Of a stretch of 64,000 nucleotides of DNA, positions 55,354 through 64,000 are shown piece by piece. The stretch is taken from NCBI RefSeq assembly GCF_020687785.1, contig NZ_JAJEWI010000010.1, positions 496,001 to 560,000 on the forward strand, read 5' to 3'. The notes under the pieces are model-generated. The model had not been told where the DNA came from. It saw only the letters and a program-made list of their open reading frames with translations, and did not search any database. This DNA is from Sphingopyxis yananensis (GTDB lineage Bacteria; Pseudomonadota; Alphaproteobacteria; Sphingomonadales; Sphingomonadaceae). Every line of letters starts with the position of its first letter. Position 1 is the stretch's first letter. The translations under genes were made by a program, and so were the position numbers.

Positions 55354-56205
55354 ATGACAGCGGTGATGCGCGGCACAGCATGGGCAAAGGTTAATTTGGC
55401 GCTGCACATAAGGGCGCGGCGCGATGACGGCTATCATGAACTTGAGACAATTTTTGCTTTTGTTGACCAAGGTGATGATTTAACAATTGAAATTTCAGAT
55501 CAGGACCGTCTGGTCATTGATGGGGAATTTGCTGAGGGCTTGGCGGCGGACGCCGACAATTTGGTGATGCAGGCGCTGCGGATTTTGCGCAGCGCGGGCG
55601 GAGCAGGGCTGGTGCCGCCCGTGGCAGTCCATTTGACCAAAAATTTGCCGGTGGCGGCGGGTATTGGTGGTGGGTCGGCGGACGCCGCCGCGATGGCGCG
55701 CTTGGTACGAGACCATTTCTTGCCCGATATAGGGCGCGTGCCGCTTCGGCACTTGGTCGCCCCCTTGGGCGCGGATGTTGCAGCCTGTGTGGATAGTGAA
55801 ACCTGTATCGGTATGGGGACGGGTGCGGACTTGCAGCCTGCGACGCATGTCAATGTGTCGGGGATACCGATTTTGTTGGTGAACCCGCGCCAGCCGGTGG
55901 CGACAGGGCCGATTTTCAAGGCGTGGGACCAGATGGACCGAGGTCCGTTATTTGTGGGGCAGGATATGCGCGGGGCGTTACTGGCGGCGCGCAATGATTT
56001 GCAGCGACCCGCCATCGCGCAATGCCCAGCCGTAGCGGAGATATTGACGGTTTTGGGCGGGTTAAAGCCGTGGCTGGCGCGTATGTCGGGTTCGGGTGGG
56101 ACATGTTTTGCCTTGTTCGATTCCGCCGCTGATCGCGATGCTGCTGCTGCCCATTTGGCGTCGCATCATCCGCATTGGTGGCGCTGTTCGGGCGTGCTGC
56201 GATGA
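55354..56205 (+). CDS. ispE: 4-diphosphocytidyl-2-C-methyl-D-erythritol kinase
   Basis: GHMP-family kinase of the MEP isoprenoid pathway (283 residues). The N-terminal AWAKVNLALHIRARRDDGYHEL and the ATP loop LPVAAGIGGGSADAAA are diagnostic, with the C-terminal MSGSGGTCFALF. Its product leads to IPP and DMAPP for ubiquinone, carotenoids and the lipid carrier. It follows the TPR gene closely, an order common in sphingomonads. Confidence 0.96.
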   Translation: MTAVMRGTAWAKVNLALHIRARRDDGYHELETIFAFVDQGDDLTIEISDQDRLVIDGEFAEGLAADADNLVMQALRILRSAGGAGLVPPVAVHLTKNLPVAAGIGGGSADAAAMARLVRDHFLPDIGRVPLRHLVAPLGADVAACVDSETCIGMGTGADLQPATHVNVSGIPILLVNPRQPVATGPIFKAWDQMDRGPLFVGQDMRGALLAARNDLQRPAIAQCPAVAEILTVLGGLKPWLARMSGSGGTCFALFDSAADRDAAAAHLASHHPHWWRCSGVLR

Positions 56206-56264
56206 AAATCGCGGGGCGCGATGGGATGATATGATATGAGCCGTGAAGCGTCGGTGGTGAGTGA

Positions 56265-57020
56265 ATGATGATGGATATGATAAGCGAGAGCGCCGAAGCT
56301 TGGACGGTGCTGGGAACCCCAAAAAAGGGCGGCATCTTGGTGATTTCGGACCATGCGTCCGCCAAAGTTCCCGATGATATCGACTTGGGCATTGATCCGG
56401 CATTGTTGGACCAACATATTGCCGTGGATATTGGCGTGGCAGATGTGGCGGCGCAGATGGTCGCTGGTGGCCATGCTGACGCCGCGATATTGGGCGGTGT
56501 GTCGCGGTTGGTGTTGGATGCCAACCGCGATGTGGACGCCGCAGGCTTGATCCCGATGGTCAGCGACGGCCATGAGATATTGGGAAACCGGCTGGATGAC
56601 GCGCAACGCGCGGAGCGGGTGGCGCGGTTTTTCACGCCCTATCATGACAAAATTTCGGATATTTTGGATGAAGTTCGGCCCGCCATGATCTTGTCATTAC
56701 ACAGCTTTACACCCGCCTTGGGAAGCGACCCGTCGCAGCAGCGGCCATGGCATGTCGGTGTGCTATATAATGAAGATGATCGCTTGGCCGCGCCCGCGAT
56801 TGCGGCGTTGCAGGCCGAAGGGCTGAATGTCGGCGACCAGCTGCCCTATAGTGGAAAAATATTAAATGCGACGATGAACCGCCATGCGGAAGGGAATGAC
56901 ATTCCCTATATAGGGATTGAGCTGCGGCAGGATTTGGTGGCAAGCGGCGATGATTTTCGCCTGTGGGCCGAGCGATTGGGCCGTATGTGTGCGAATGCGA
57001 CGTTGAAAATTGTGCCATAG
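56265..57020 (+). CDS. N-formylglutamate amidohydrolase family protein
   Basis: A 251-residue hydrolase of the HutG-type/FGase family. Marks are LVISDHASAKVP near the N-terminus, DIGVADVAAQM, LVLDANRDVDA and LSLHSFTPAL, with acidic and His residues placed for a metal site. Classic members hydrolyse N-formylglutamate in histidine breakdown, but no hut genes are near, so the substrate may differ. It starts 59 bases after ispE. Confidence 0.85.
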   Translation: MMMDMISESAEAWTVLGTPKKGGILVISDHASAKVPDDIDLGIDPALLDQHIAVDIGVADVAAQMVAGGHADAAILGGVSRLVLDANRDVDAAGLIPMVSDGHEILGNRLDDAQRAERVARFFTPYHDKISDILDEVRPAMILSLHSFTPALGSDPSQQRPWHVGVLYNEDDRLAAPAIAALQAEGLNVGDQLPYSGKILNATMNRHAEGNDIPYIGIELRQDLVASGDDFRLWAERLGRMCANATLKIVP

Positions 57021-57073
57021 CATTGTAAGCGGCATCAAATTTTTATGAAATAATATTTCTCGGAGACTGTTTC

Positions 57074-58930
57074 ATGCCTTCTTATCGTTCACGGACGACC
57101 ACCCATGGCCGCAATATGGCCGGTGCTCGCGGGCTATGGCGCGCGACGGGTATGAAGGATAGCGATTTTGGCAAGCCGATTATCGCGGTCGTTAACAGCT
57201 TTACCCAATTTGTGCCTGGTCACGTCCATTTGAAGGATTTGGGCCAGATGGTGGCGCGCGAGATTGAAAAATCGGGCGGCGTGGCCAAGGAATTTAACAC
57301 CATTGCGGTCGACGATGGCATCGCCATGGGTCATGATGGGATGCTGTATAGCTTGCCCAGCCGTGACTTAATTGCCGATAGCGTCGAATATATGGTCAAC
57401 GCCCACTGCGCCGATGCGATGGTGTGCATTTCCAACTGTGACAAAATCACGCCTGGTATGCTGATGGCCGCGCTGCGCATCAATATTCCCGTGATCTTTG
57501 TATCCGGTGGTCCGATGGAAGCCGGCAAAGTAGTATTGAAGGGCAAGGAAGTCGCGCTGGATTTGGTGGACGCCATGGTGGCCGCCGCCGATGAAAGCTA
57601 TAGCGACGAGGAAGTCGCCGAGATTGAGCGTTCGGCTTGCCCAACCTGTGGTAGCTGTTCTGGCATGTTCACCGCCAATTCGATGAACTGTTTGACCGAG
57701 GCCTTGGGCCTGTCCTTACCTGGCAATGGATCGCAATTGGCCACCCATGCGGACCGTAAGGGCTTGTTCCTGCGCGCTGGTGCGATGATCGTACAAATGG
57801 CCCGCCGTTATTATGAGCAGGATGATGAAAGCGTGTTGCCGCGCACCATCGCCAGCTTTGAAGCGTTTGAAAATGCGATGTCTTTGGACATTGCTATGGG
57901 TGGTTCGACCAATACCGTGCTGCATTTGTTGGCGGCGGCGCATGAAGCGGGTGTGGATTTTACCATGGCGGATATTGACCGCTTGTCGCGCAAGGTGCCC
58001 TGCCTGTCCAAGGTCGCGCCCGCCAAGGCGGACGTGCATATGGAAGATGTGCACCGTGCGGGCGGCATCATGTCGATTTTGGGTGAGTTGGAGCGGGGCG
58101 GATTGCTGCACGCGCATTTGCCGACTGTCCATAGTGCGACCTTGGGTGATGCGCTGAACAAATGGGATATTACGCGCACCAATGATGCGGATGTGCAGAC
58201 ATTCTTTTTGGCGGCGCCGGGCGGTGTCCCGACGCAGACGGCGTTTAGCCAAAATCGCCGCTGGGACGCCTTGGATATGGACCGCGAAAATGGCGTGATC
58301 CGCAGCGTGGACCATGCGTTCAGCAAGGATGGCGGTATTGCGGTGTTGAACGGCAATATCGCGCTGGACGGGTGCATTGTGAAAACCGCCGGTGTGGACG
58401 AGAAGATTTTGAAGTTCACGGGCCCTGCCAAAGTTTATGAAAGCCAAGACGCCGCTGTGACCGCCATTTTGACGGGACAAGTGGAAGCGGGTGATGTGGT
58501 GGTTATCCGCTATGAAGGGCCAAAGGGCGGGCCGGGTATGCAGGAAATGCTGTATCCGACCAGCTATTTGAAATCCAAGGGATTGGGCGCGGCTTGTGCG
58601 CTGATCACCGATGGACGTTTTTCGGGCGGCACGTCGGGCTTGTCCATTGGTCATGTATCGCCAGAAGCGGCGGAAGGCGGCGCGATTGCGCTGGTTGAGG
58701 TGGGTGACACCATCGAGATCGATATTCCGAACCGTAGCATCACCTTGGTTGTTCCGGACAGCGAATTGGCGGCGCGCCGTGCGGCGATGGAAGCCAAGGG
58801 TGACAAGGCATGGCAGCCAGAGGCCGAGCGTCCGCGCAAGGTATCATTGGCGCTGCAAGCCTATGCGGCGATGACGACAAGTGCGGCGCGCGGCGCGGTG
58901 CGCGACCTGAGCCAGTTGAAGCGTAGCTGA
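57074..58930 (+). CDS. ilvD: Dihydroxy-acid dehydratase
   Basis: Iron-sulfur enzyme (618 residues) of valine, isoleucine and CoA-precursor synthesis. It dehydrates 2,3-dihydroxy acids to 2-keto acids. Cluster cysteines lie in [12 protein letters not shown] and [18 protein letters not shown]; the C-terminal [21 protein letters not shown] is conserved. The presence of the three-Cys layout suggests the 4Fe-4S or 2Fe-2S type as in E. coli IlvD. It has its own space before it and a terminator after it. Confidence 0.97.
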   Translation: MPSYRSRTTTHGRNMAGARGLWRATGMKDSDFGKPIIAVVNSFTQFVPGHVHLKDLGQMVAREIEKSGGVAKEFNTIAVDDGIAMGHDGMLYSLPSRDLIADSVEYMVNAHCADAMVCISNCDKITPGMLMAALRINIPVIFVSGGPMEAGKVVLKGKEVALDLVDAMVAAADESYSDEEVAEIERSACPTCGSCSGMFTANSMNCLTEALGLSLPGNGSQLATHADRKGLFLRAGAMIVQMARRYYEQDDESVLPRTIASFEAFENAMSLDIAMGGSTNTVLHLLAAAHEAGVDFTMADIDRLSRKVPCLSKVAPAKADVHMEDVHRAGGIMSILGELERGGLLHAHLPTVHSATLGDALNKWDITRTNDADVQTFFLAAPGGVPTQTAFSQNRRWDALDMDRENGVIRSVDHAFSKDGGIAVLNGNIALDGCIVKTAGVDEKILKFTGPAKVYESQDAAVTAILTGQVEAGDVVVIRYEGPKGGPGMQEMLYPTSYLKSKGLGAACALITDGRFSGGTSGLSIGHVSPEAAEGGAIALVEVGDTIEIDIPNRSITLVVPDSELAARRAAMEAKGDKAWQPEAERPRKVSLALQAYAAMTTSAARGAVRDLSQLKRS

Positions 58931-58963
58931 GGTTGGTGCTTCGGCAGCGCGGATAGCGCGGCG

Positions 58964-59009
58964 AAAAGAAAAAGGGGGCGTTGGCGGTGGTCAGCGCTCC
59001 TTTTCTTTT
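58964..59009 (+). terminator. Rho-independent terminator after ilvD
   Basis: AAAAGAAAAAGGGGGCG (from 58964) can pair, with small bulges, with AGCGCTCCTTTTCTTTT (58993-59009), leaving a GC top and a U-rich end. Position 34 bases past the ilvD stop supports a terminator. Confidence 0.7.
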
Positions 59010-59063
59010 GCCGGTTTCGTAACTTTGCTGGTTTAACGGGGCTGGGCGATTTAGGCTGGGGGC

Positions 59064-60488
59064 ATGATGATGCCTGCAGATGCCCCGATTTTGACCGTTG
59101 ATGCGATGCGCGCGGCGGAACATGTCTGCACGAAGCGCGGAACGTCGCTGAGCCTGTTGATGGAACGGGCGGGGCGCGCTGTGGCCGATGCTGCGTGGCG
59201 GGTGGCGGCGGGACGGCCCATTTTAATCTTGTGCGGCACGGGTAACAATGGCGGCGACGGATATGTTGCGGCGCGCATATTGGCAGCGCGGGGCGTTGAT
59301 GTGACGGTGGCGGCGCTGGGGCCAGCCAAGACGGATTTGGCCCGCGCAGCGCGGCAAGGCTGGGACGGCGCGGTGCTGGACTTGGCCGATGCCGCGTTGC
59401 TGCGCCCTGCGGTGATGGTGGATGCCTTGTTCGGTGTGGGGATGAGCCGCCCGCTGGATACGGAGTTGCGGCAGATGTTGGCCCCGCTGGGTGCCGCGCG
59501 GGTGATATCGGTGGATGTGCCAAGCGGCGTAGATGCAGACGGTGTGGCGGATTGGGCGCCGATCTGGCCCGCGCATGTGACGGTGGCGTTGGGGGCGTTG
59601 AAGCCAGCCCATGTCTTGCAACCCAGCGCGGCATGGTGCGGGCAGATATACTATGATGATTTGGGCGAGAAAGGGGCGTGGGCCAGCCGCGCCCGCAGCA
59701 TAGGCTTGGGCGGCGCGGTGGTCGCGGCGCCAAGCCATGATGCCCATAAATTCACGCGGGGAATGGTGTTGGTGGCGAGCGGGCCGATGGGCGGCGCGGC
59801 GAGGCTTTGTGCGGGGGCTGCGATGCGTGCGGGGGCAGGATATGTCGTGATGCGCGGGGGTGATGCAGCGCGCAATGGCACCCCGCCATATGATGCGATT
59901 ATCACGGAGGATCGGGAGCGATTTTCGGCGCGATACCAAGACAAGCGGGTTGGTGCGGCGGTGATTGGCGCGGGCTATCCGGATGGGGAGGCTTTGCGGC
60001 AGGACGTCGCGGAACTGTGGGATAGCGGCTTGGATTTTGTGTTGGATGCGGCGGCGATTGATGTGGCCTTGGGCCATATTGGGGCGCAGGGGCGTGATGT
60101 GGGCCGACGGCGCATGGTGATGACGCCGCATGAGGGTGAGTTTCAGCGGGCCTTTGGCGCGGTGCTGGGGCTGAATATTGGGGGCGACGCGACCGAGAAT
60201 AAGATGGATCGGGCGCGCCGCGCGGCGGCTTTTTCGGGTGCGGTGGTGATTTATAAGGGCGCGGATTTGGTGATTTCTGCGCCAGACGGGCGGCTTTGTG
60301 CGGCATGGCCGGGGTCGCCTTGGTTGGCCAGCGCGGGGACGGGGGATGTGCTGGCGGGGGCGACCGCGGCGATGCTGGCGCGCGGCGGCGATGCTTTTCA
60401 GGCGGCGGTGGATGCTGTGCGCTGGCATATTCGCTGCGCCCAGCGTATAGGCCCCGGCCTGATAGCGGATGATATGATAAGGATTTGA
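59064..60488 (+). CDS. nnr: Bifunctional NAD(P)HX epimerase/dehydratase
   Basis: Metabolite repair enzyme (474 residues) that restores hydrated NADH/NADPH. The N-terminal epimerase domain (about 1-215) has CGTGNNGGDGYVAAR and DVPSGVDADG; the C-terminal ADP-dependent dehydratase domain (about 220-474) has VMTPHEGEFQRAF, KGADLVI and SAGTGDVLAGATAAML. Length and order match YjeF-type fusions. The stop is one base before the next gene's start. Confidence 0.95.
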   Translation: MMMPADAPILTVDAMRAAEHVCTKRGTSLSLLMERAGRAVADAAWRVAAGRPILILCGTGNNGGDGYVAARILAARGVDVTVAALGPAKTDLARAARQGWDGAVLDLADAALLRPAVMVDALFGVGMSRPLDTELRQMLAPLGAARVISVDVPSGVDADGVADWAPIWPAHVTVALGALKPAHVLQPSAAWCGQIYYDDLGEKGAWASRARSIGLGGAVVAAPSHDAHKFTRGMVLVASGPMGGAARLCAGAAMRAGAGYVVMRGGDAARNGTPPYDAIITEDRERFSARYQDKRVGAAVIGAGYPDGEALRQDVAELWDSGLDFVLDAAAIDVALGHIGAQGRDVGRRRMVMTPHEGEFQRAFGAVLGLNIGGDATENKMDRARRAAAFSGAVVIYKGADLVISAPDGRLCAAWPGSPWLASAGTGDVLAGATAAMLARGGDAFQAAVDAVRWHIRCAQRIGPGLIADDMIRI

Positions 60489-60489
60489 A

Positions 60490-61692
60490 ATGACACAGGG
60501 CGCGATCATAGAACGTATCGCGGCGCGCGGTGACGGCGCGACGGCGGATGGACGCTATGTTGCGGGCGCTGTGCCAGGCGATATTTTGCATGATGATGGC
60601 CGCTTGGAAGAAGGGCCGAACCGTGCGACGCCGCCATGCCGCCATTTTGGCAAATGCGGCGGCTGTCAGTTGCAGCATGTGGCGGAGCCGGCCTTGGCGG
60701 AATTTGTGCGCGACCGTGTGGTCGGCGCATTGGCGGGCCAATTGGTGGAAGCGGGCGAGGTGCGACCAGCCTTTTTGTCGGCCCCTGCGTCGCGTCGCCG
60801 TGCGTCGCTGACCGCGCTGAAGAGCGGGAAACAGGTGGCGATTGGCTTTAATGCCGAAAAGAGCAACCAGATTGTCGACATGCGCATGTGCCCATTATTG
60901 GCACCGGAATTGTTCGCGCTGATTGCGCCTTTGCGCCAGTTGCTGGACAAAATTGCGCCGCAGCGCCGCCCTGTGAAGGTCAAATTGCAACTGGTTGACC
61001 AAGGGGCGGAAGTGATTTTGGAAGGCGTGAAGGCCGAGGGGCTGGACGCTGCGATGGGATTGCAGGATTTTGCGGCTGATCATCGTTTGGCGCGTTTGGC
61101 GATCGACCAAGGGGATGGGCTGGAAGTGGTCTGGCAACCCGAAGTGCCGACTATGACCTTTGGCGATATTAGCGTGGAAGTGCCACCCTTTGCCTTTTTG
61201 CAGGCGACCTTGTCGGGTGAGGCGGCGTTGGTGGCGGCGGTGCGCGAAGCGGTGGGCGATGCGGGCGCGGTGGCCGATTTATTTGCCGGCGTTGGGACAT
61301 TTGCTTTGTCATTGGCCGAGGGGCGCAAAGTCTATGCCGCCGAAGGGGCGCGGGATGCCATTGGGGCGTTGACCAGCGCGGTGAACCGCGCGCGGGCGCT
61401 GGTGGCGAGTGAGCATCGCGATTTGTTCCGCCGTCCGTTGGTGCCCGCCGAGTTGGAAAAATTTGGCGCGGTGGTGATTGATCCGCCGCGCGCAGGCGCA
61501 GAGGAGCAGGTGAAGGAATTGGCGGCTTCGGCTATGCCGGTGCTGGCCTATGTTAGCTGCAATCCCGCCAGCTTTGCGCGGGATGCCAAAATATTGGTGG
61601 ATGGCGGTTATCGCTTGGATTGGGTGCAGCCGGTTGGCCAGTTCCGTTGGTCTACCCATGTGGAACTGGCCGCCCGTTTTTCGCGTCCCTGA
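60490..61692 (+). CDS. SAM-dependent RNA uridine methyltransferase (RlmD/TrmA family)
   Basis: A 400-residue methyltransferase that forms 5-methyluridine in RNA. The N-terminal iron-sulfur motif is CRHFGKCGGCQLQH, followed by a Rossmann domain (FAGVGTFALSLAEGRKVYAAE) and the nucleophile Cys in AYVSCNPASFARD. The rRNA target (U747 or U1939-like) cannot be chosen. Since trmFO already covers tRNA U54, an rRNA target is more likely. Only one base separates it from the repair gene. Confidence 0.9.
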   Translation: MTQGAIIERIAARGDGATADGRYVAGAVPGDILHDDGRLEEGPNRATPPCRHFGKCGGCQLQHVAEPALAEFVRDRVVGALAGQLVEAGEVRPAFLSAPASRRRASLTALKSGKQVAIGFNAEKSNQIVDMRMCPLLAPELFALIAPLRQLLDKIAPQRRPVKVKLQLVDQGAEVILEGVKAEGLDAAMGLQDFAADHRLARLAIDQGDGLEVVWQPEVPTMTFGDISVEVPPFAFLQATLSGEAALVAAVREAVGDAGAVADLFAGVGTFALSLAEGRKVYAAEGARDAIGALTSAVNRARALVASEHRDLFRRPLVPAELEKFGAVVIDPPRAGAEEQVKELAASAMPVLAYVSCNPASFARDAKILVDGGYRLDWVQPVGQFRWSTHVELAARFSRP

Positions 61693-61720
61693 AGCGAAAA
61701 AATGATGATTGGTGCGGGGG

Positions 61721-62152
61721 TTAGAGTAGCAAGCCCCGCACCGCATTGATGCACAGGCCAAGCAAGGACAGGCTGCCCAAGGCGAACAATAAGAAGCGCC
61801 ACATGACGCGGTTGACGGTGGCTTGTACCAAGCTGTGCAGGATGCGCAGAACGACATAAGCCCATGCCAATTGGGTGTTCAGGCCGCCCCCCATGCCCGC
61901 AATCGCCAACGCCAGACAGATGGCGTAAAAGACCGTCGGTTGTTCCATCAAATGATTGTAATTATGCGCTTTCCACTGGACCTGTGGCGGCAGGGCATCA
62001 TCGAGATTGCGGCCCGTGGTGCCGACCAGATTTTTGGCGTCGATTTTGGCGCGCTGCATGGCGGGTATGCGCACGGCATACATCCATATCCACATGAGCA
62101 TGGACCAGAGGCCAAGCAAGGCGACAGGCCCCAAAATGCTGTGATCGTTCAT
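61721..62152 (-). CDS. MAPEG family membrane protein (copy 1)
   Basis: A 143-residue protein with four hydrophobic segments (about 7-27, 70-92, 98-118 and 122-142) and the MAPEG segment HNYNHLMEQPTVFYA at about 64-78. MAPEG proteins are glutathione-linked or eicosanoid-metabolising in eukaryotes; bacterial members are little studied. The ATG at 62152 follows GGGAGGGG. It follows the second copy by 34 bases and is clearly its paralogue. Confidence 0.88.
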   Translation of the reverse strand: MNDHSILGPVALLGLWSMLMWIWMYAVRIPAMQRAKIDAKNLVGTTGRNLDDALPPQVQWKAHNYNHLMEQPTVFYAICLALAIAGMGGGLNTQLAWAYVVLRILHSLVQATVNRVMWRFLLFALGSLSLLGLCINAVRGLLL

Positions 62153-62186
62153 ATACCCCTCCCTTATGGTGTTAAAATATTGGATA

Positions 62187-62618
62187 TCACCCCATGGTTG
62201 TGACCACCGCCAAAATTGTGAGTGCGAACAGGCAGATGGTTGACAATGTAAACAGCATGAGGCGCACTGGAATGCGGTTGGTGGTGGCTTGCCACAGGCT
62301 GTGGATGATCCGCAGAGCGACATAGGCCCATGCCAGATAGCGGGTCAGATCACTGGTGCCGCCGGATAGGTGAAGGCAGAGAATGACCGCATAAAATAAA
62401 ACAGGTTGTTCCAGTAAGTGACTGTAATTATGTCTTTTCCAATTGGCCTGTGGCGGTAAAATAGCTTCGAGATCTTGGCCGCGTCCGCCGGGTGGTGCAT
62501 TTTTAACATCGACGCCCGAGCGTGCAATGGCGCTGAAGCGTGAGACGCCAAGCCAAATGAGCATGATCAGTGTCCACAGCGCCAATATGGCTGCGGGTGC
62601 AAGCAGGCTGGTTGGCAT
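62187..62618 (-). CDS. MAPEG family membrane protein (copy 2)
   Basis: A 143-residue protein of the same length and layout as the copy at 61721-62152. The shared core is WKRHNYSHLLEQPVLFYA, with LAWAYVALRIIHSLWQATTNR matching LAWAYVVLRILHSLVQATVNR in the other. The two probably arose by tandem duplication and have diverged by many substitutions. It is transcribed first, with a GGGGG-rich site ahead of the ATG. Function is as uncertain as for copy 1. Confidence 0.88.
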   Translation of the reverse strand: MPTSLLAPAAILALWTLIMLIWLGVSRFSAIARSGVDVKNAPPGGRGQDLEAILPPQANWKRHNYSHLLEQPVLFYAVILCLHLSGGTSDLTRYLAWAYVALRIIHSLWQATTNRIPVRLMLFTLSTICLFALTILAVVTTMG

Positions 62619-62710
62619 ATATATTCCCCCTCATATATTTGCCGAACCAGCCTATTGTATGGCCTGTCAGGCGTAAGATTTGATAATTTATCTTATGTTT
62701 ATGCGCTTTC

Positions 62711-63868
62711 TTACATGCTGGCAGCCTTGGCGCGGAGGCGTGGGCCATCTTCGTTGAGGCGCGGGGCGAAGCCCAAGGGGGCGTGCGGCGCCGCGCCAAA
62801 TTTGACTGGTGGGCGGCTTTCCAAAAAGCTGCCGACGACGGGATGCTCACGTTGTTGAAAATAGCCAATGGCTTGAAGATGGGGGTCTTGTGGCACATCC
62901 GCCAAATCGCGTGCTGGCATGGCGGGAATGTCGTTGGCCGCGAAAATTTCCATCCACTCCGCTGTGCTATGCTGCGGTGTCTTTTTGGAAATTTCGGTGT
63001 AAACTAAGGAAAATACCGTGCCATCTTCATAGGCTTTGGCAAATTCGGGCGTGGCCATGAGGTCGTTGCTGCCGATCAGGCCCAAGATACGCACCATCGA
63101 TTCGGCGGTATAAGGAACAATGGCCATATAGCCGTCTTGGGTTGGGAAAGGCTGGCGCGTGGGGTCCAATTGGCGCGGATATCCGGCGGGGCCGATGGGC
63201 GGAACCAAGGTGGCGTCGCGCAAATGTTCGGTCATCATGAAGGATGTGAAACATTCAAACATCGGAACTTCAACGGCTTGTCCCTCGCCCGTGCGAAGTT
63301 TGTGAACAATGGCCGCTAAGATGGCCTGTGCGCCATAAAGGCCAGCGACCTTGTCCGCGATGAGCGAGGGGAGATAGCGGGGGCGGTCATGACCATCGAC
63401 GCGGGGCAGCAGGCTGGCGGTGCCCGTGGCGGCTTGGATGACGTCATCATAGGCCTGAAGGTCGGCATAGGGGCCGTCCTGTCCAAAACCCGTGGCATGC
63501 ATATAGATGATGTCGGGTTTGATGGCTTTGACGGATTCGTAGGAAAAGCCCAGCCGTTCAATCGCTTTTGCGCGGACATTGTGGACGAAAACATCGGCGT
63601 CCACAATCAATGCGCGTAAAACATCAGCGTCTTCGGGGTTTTTCAGGTCAAGGGCGATGGATTGTTTGCCGCGATTGACGGTTAAATGGATGGACCCCAT
63701 GGTGGCGTCGCCGTTTTTGCCGCTGCCCAAATAGCGCGATACGTCGCCGATATTTGGGGTTTCTACCTTGATAACCTCTGCTCCCATATCGGCCAGCATT
63801 TGTGTGGCATAGGGGCCAAAAATAACTGTCGTTAAATCAATGACTTTAATTCCATTGAGCATGGACAT
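62711..63868 (-). CDS. CaiB/BaiF class III CoA transferase
   Basis: A 385-residue CoA transferase that moves CoA between organic acids without free intermediates. The family marks are the opening GIKVIDLTTVIFGPYATQMLADMGAEVIKVE, SIALDLKNPE, THVFQDGPY-like GFGQDGPYADL, and the catalytic Asp in LPSLIADKVAGLYGAQ. The start is the ATG at 63868 (MSMLNGIKV), after GAGAGG. No neighbour shows the acid used. It lies at the window edge; 132 upstream bases hold no recognisable gene. Confidence 0.9.
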   Translation of the reverse strand: MSMLNGIKVIDLTTVIFGPYATQMLADMGAEVIKVETPNIGDVSRYLGSGKNGDATMGSIHLTVNRGKQSIALDLKNPEDADVLRALIVDADVFVHNVRAKAIERLGFSYESVKAIKPDIIYMHATGFGQDGPYADLQAYDDVIQAATGTASLLPRVDGHDRPRYLPSLIADKVAGLYGAQAILAAIVHKLRTGEGQAVEVPMFECFTSFMMTEHLRDATLVPPIGPAGYPRQLDPTRQPFPTQDGYMAIVPYTAESMVRILGLIGSNDLMATPEFAKAYEDGTVFSLVYTEISKKTPQHSTAEWMEIFAANDIPAMPARDLADVPQDPHLQAIGYFQQREHPVVGSFLESRPPVKFGAAPHAPLGFAPRLNEDGPRLRAKAASM

Positions 63869-64000
63869 CGCCTGGGGTTCCTCTCTCTCTTTGCGGTATC
63901 GGCAGGTCTTATGTCCGCCTGATGCCATTGCTGAACCGGCGCGAGCCAAGGGACAGCAAGGGAAGATGCATCGGCGTTTTGCGGCGGAATATCCCCAACG

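Noticed and set aside
59223-60509. 428-codon open frame antisense to the NAD(P)HX repair gene
   Set aside because: The composition is rich in Arg, His and Pro and the frame is opposite a firmly identified two-domain enzyme.

Overview
The window looks like a chromosomal segment of an alphaproteobacterium, most likely a member of Sphingomonadales (Sphingopyxis/Sphingorhabdus-like). The reasons are the SOS box of the alphaproteobacterial type (GTTC-N7-GTTC, seen here as GAACGATAGTGGAAC at 28686-28700), the gene neighbourhoods (argS-SPOR-nagZ-tatABC, ppiD-trpEGDC, lexA/comEC/gltX/gltA, tpiA-secG-pyrG), the MAPEG, ETF-QO and CaiB-type genes, and the DnaE PHP variant. The genus is inference. Leucine is coded very often by TTG, and base composition is moderate by eye (not computed). 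I see no rRNA, tRNA, CRISPR array, insertion sequence, integrase or phage gene; this is mostly core-genome DNA.

Layout. 1-4.6 kb: 3' end of argS, a SPOR protein, nagZ and the tatABC operon, closed by an unusually long perfect hairpin. 4.7-7.1 kb: an entericidin-like lipoprotein, mgtE and a cyclophilin. 7.2-12 kb: a nitronate monooxygenase-like gene divergent from nadC across a palindromic operator, then secreted RNase T2, an LplT-like MFS transporter and pgsA. 12.1-19 kb: oxyR, an EF-hand protein, trmFO, lysoplasmalogenase, and gyrA with a DUF952 gene. 19.1-22.8 kb: three genes of unclear role, ending in a histidine kinase-like protein whose phospho-acceptor histidine is replaced by aspartate. 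22.9-28.7 kb: gltX-gltA, comEC and lexA. 28.9-34.8 kb: ppiD-trpE-trpG-trpD-trpC on the minus strand. 35-38.8 kb: tpiA, secG, pyrG and a Crp/Fnr regulator. A 408-base structured intergenic region follows, then lolC/E-lolD, glutathione peroxidase, dnaE and an acyl-CoA ligase. 47.3-51.9 kb: a radical SAM gene, a GNAT gene with atypical codons, a lytic transglycosylase and a uracil-DNA glycosylase-like gene. 52-61.7 kb: ETF-QO, a TPR protein, ispE, an N-formylglutamate amidohydrolase family gene, ilvD, NAD(P)HX repair and an RNA methyltransferase. 61.7-63.9 kb: two tandem MAPEG genes and a CoA transferase.

Functional themes are envelope export and maintenance (Tat, SecG, LolCD, PpiD, Slt, NagZ, SPOR), tryptophan and branched-chain amino-acid synthesis, fatty-acid or acyl-CoA oxidation (acyl-CoA ligase, ETF-QO, CoA transferase, and an NMO-like gene with a LiuR-like operator), redox defence (OxyR, GPx, MAPEG) and genome maintenance (GyrA, DnaE, LexA, ComEC). 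Several junctions lack genes I would expect from alphaproteobacterial or sphingomonad gene order: scpAB between nagZ and tatA, moaC-moeA between trpC and lexA, and moaD-moaE after pgsA. The Moco gaps suggest lineage-specific loss or relocation. The three-gene cluster at 19.1-22.8 kb and the structured region at 38.8-39.2 kb are the best candidates for something not yet described.
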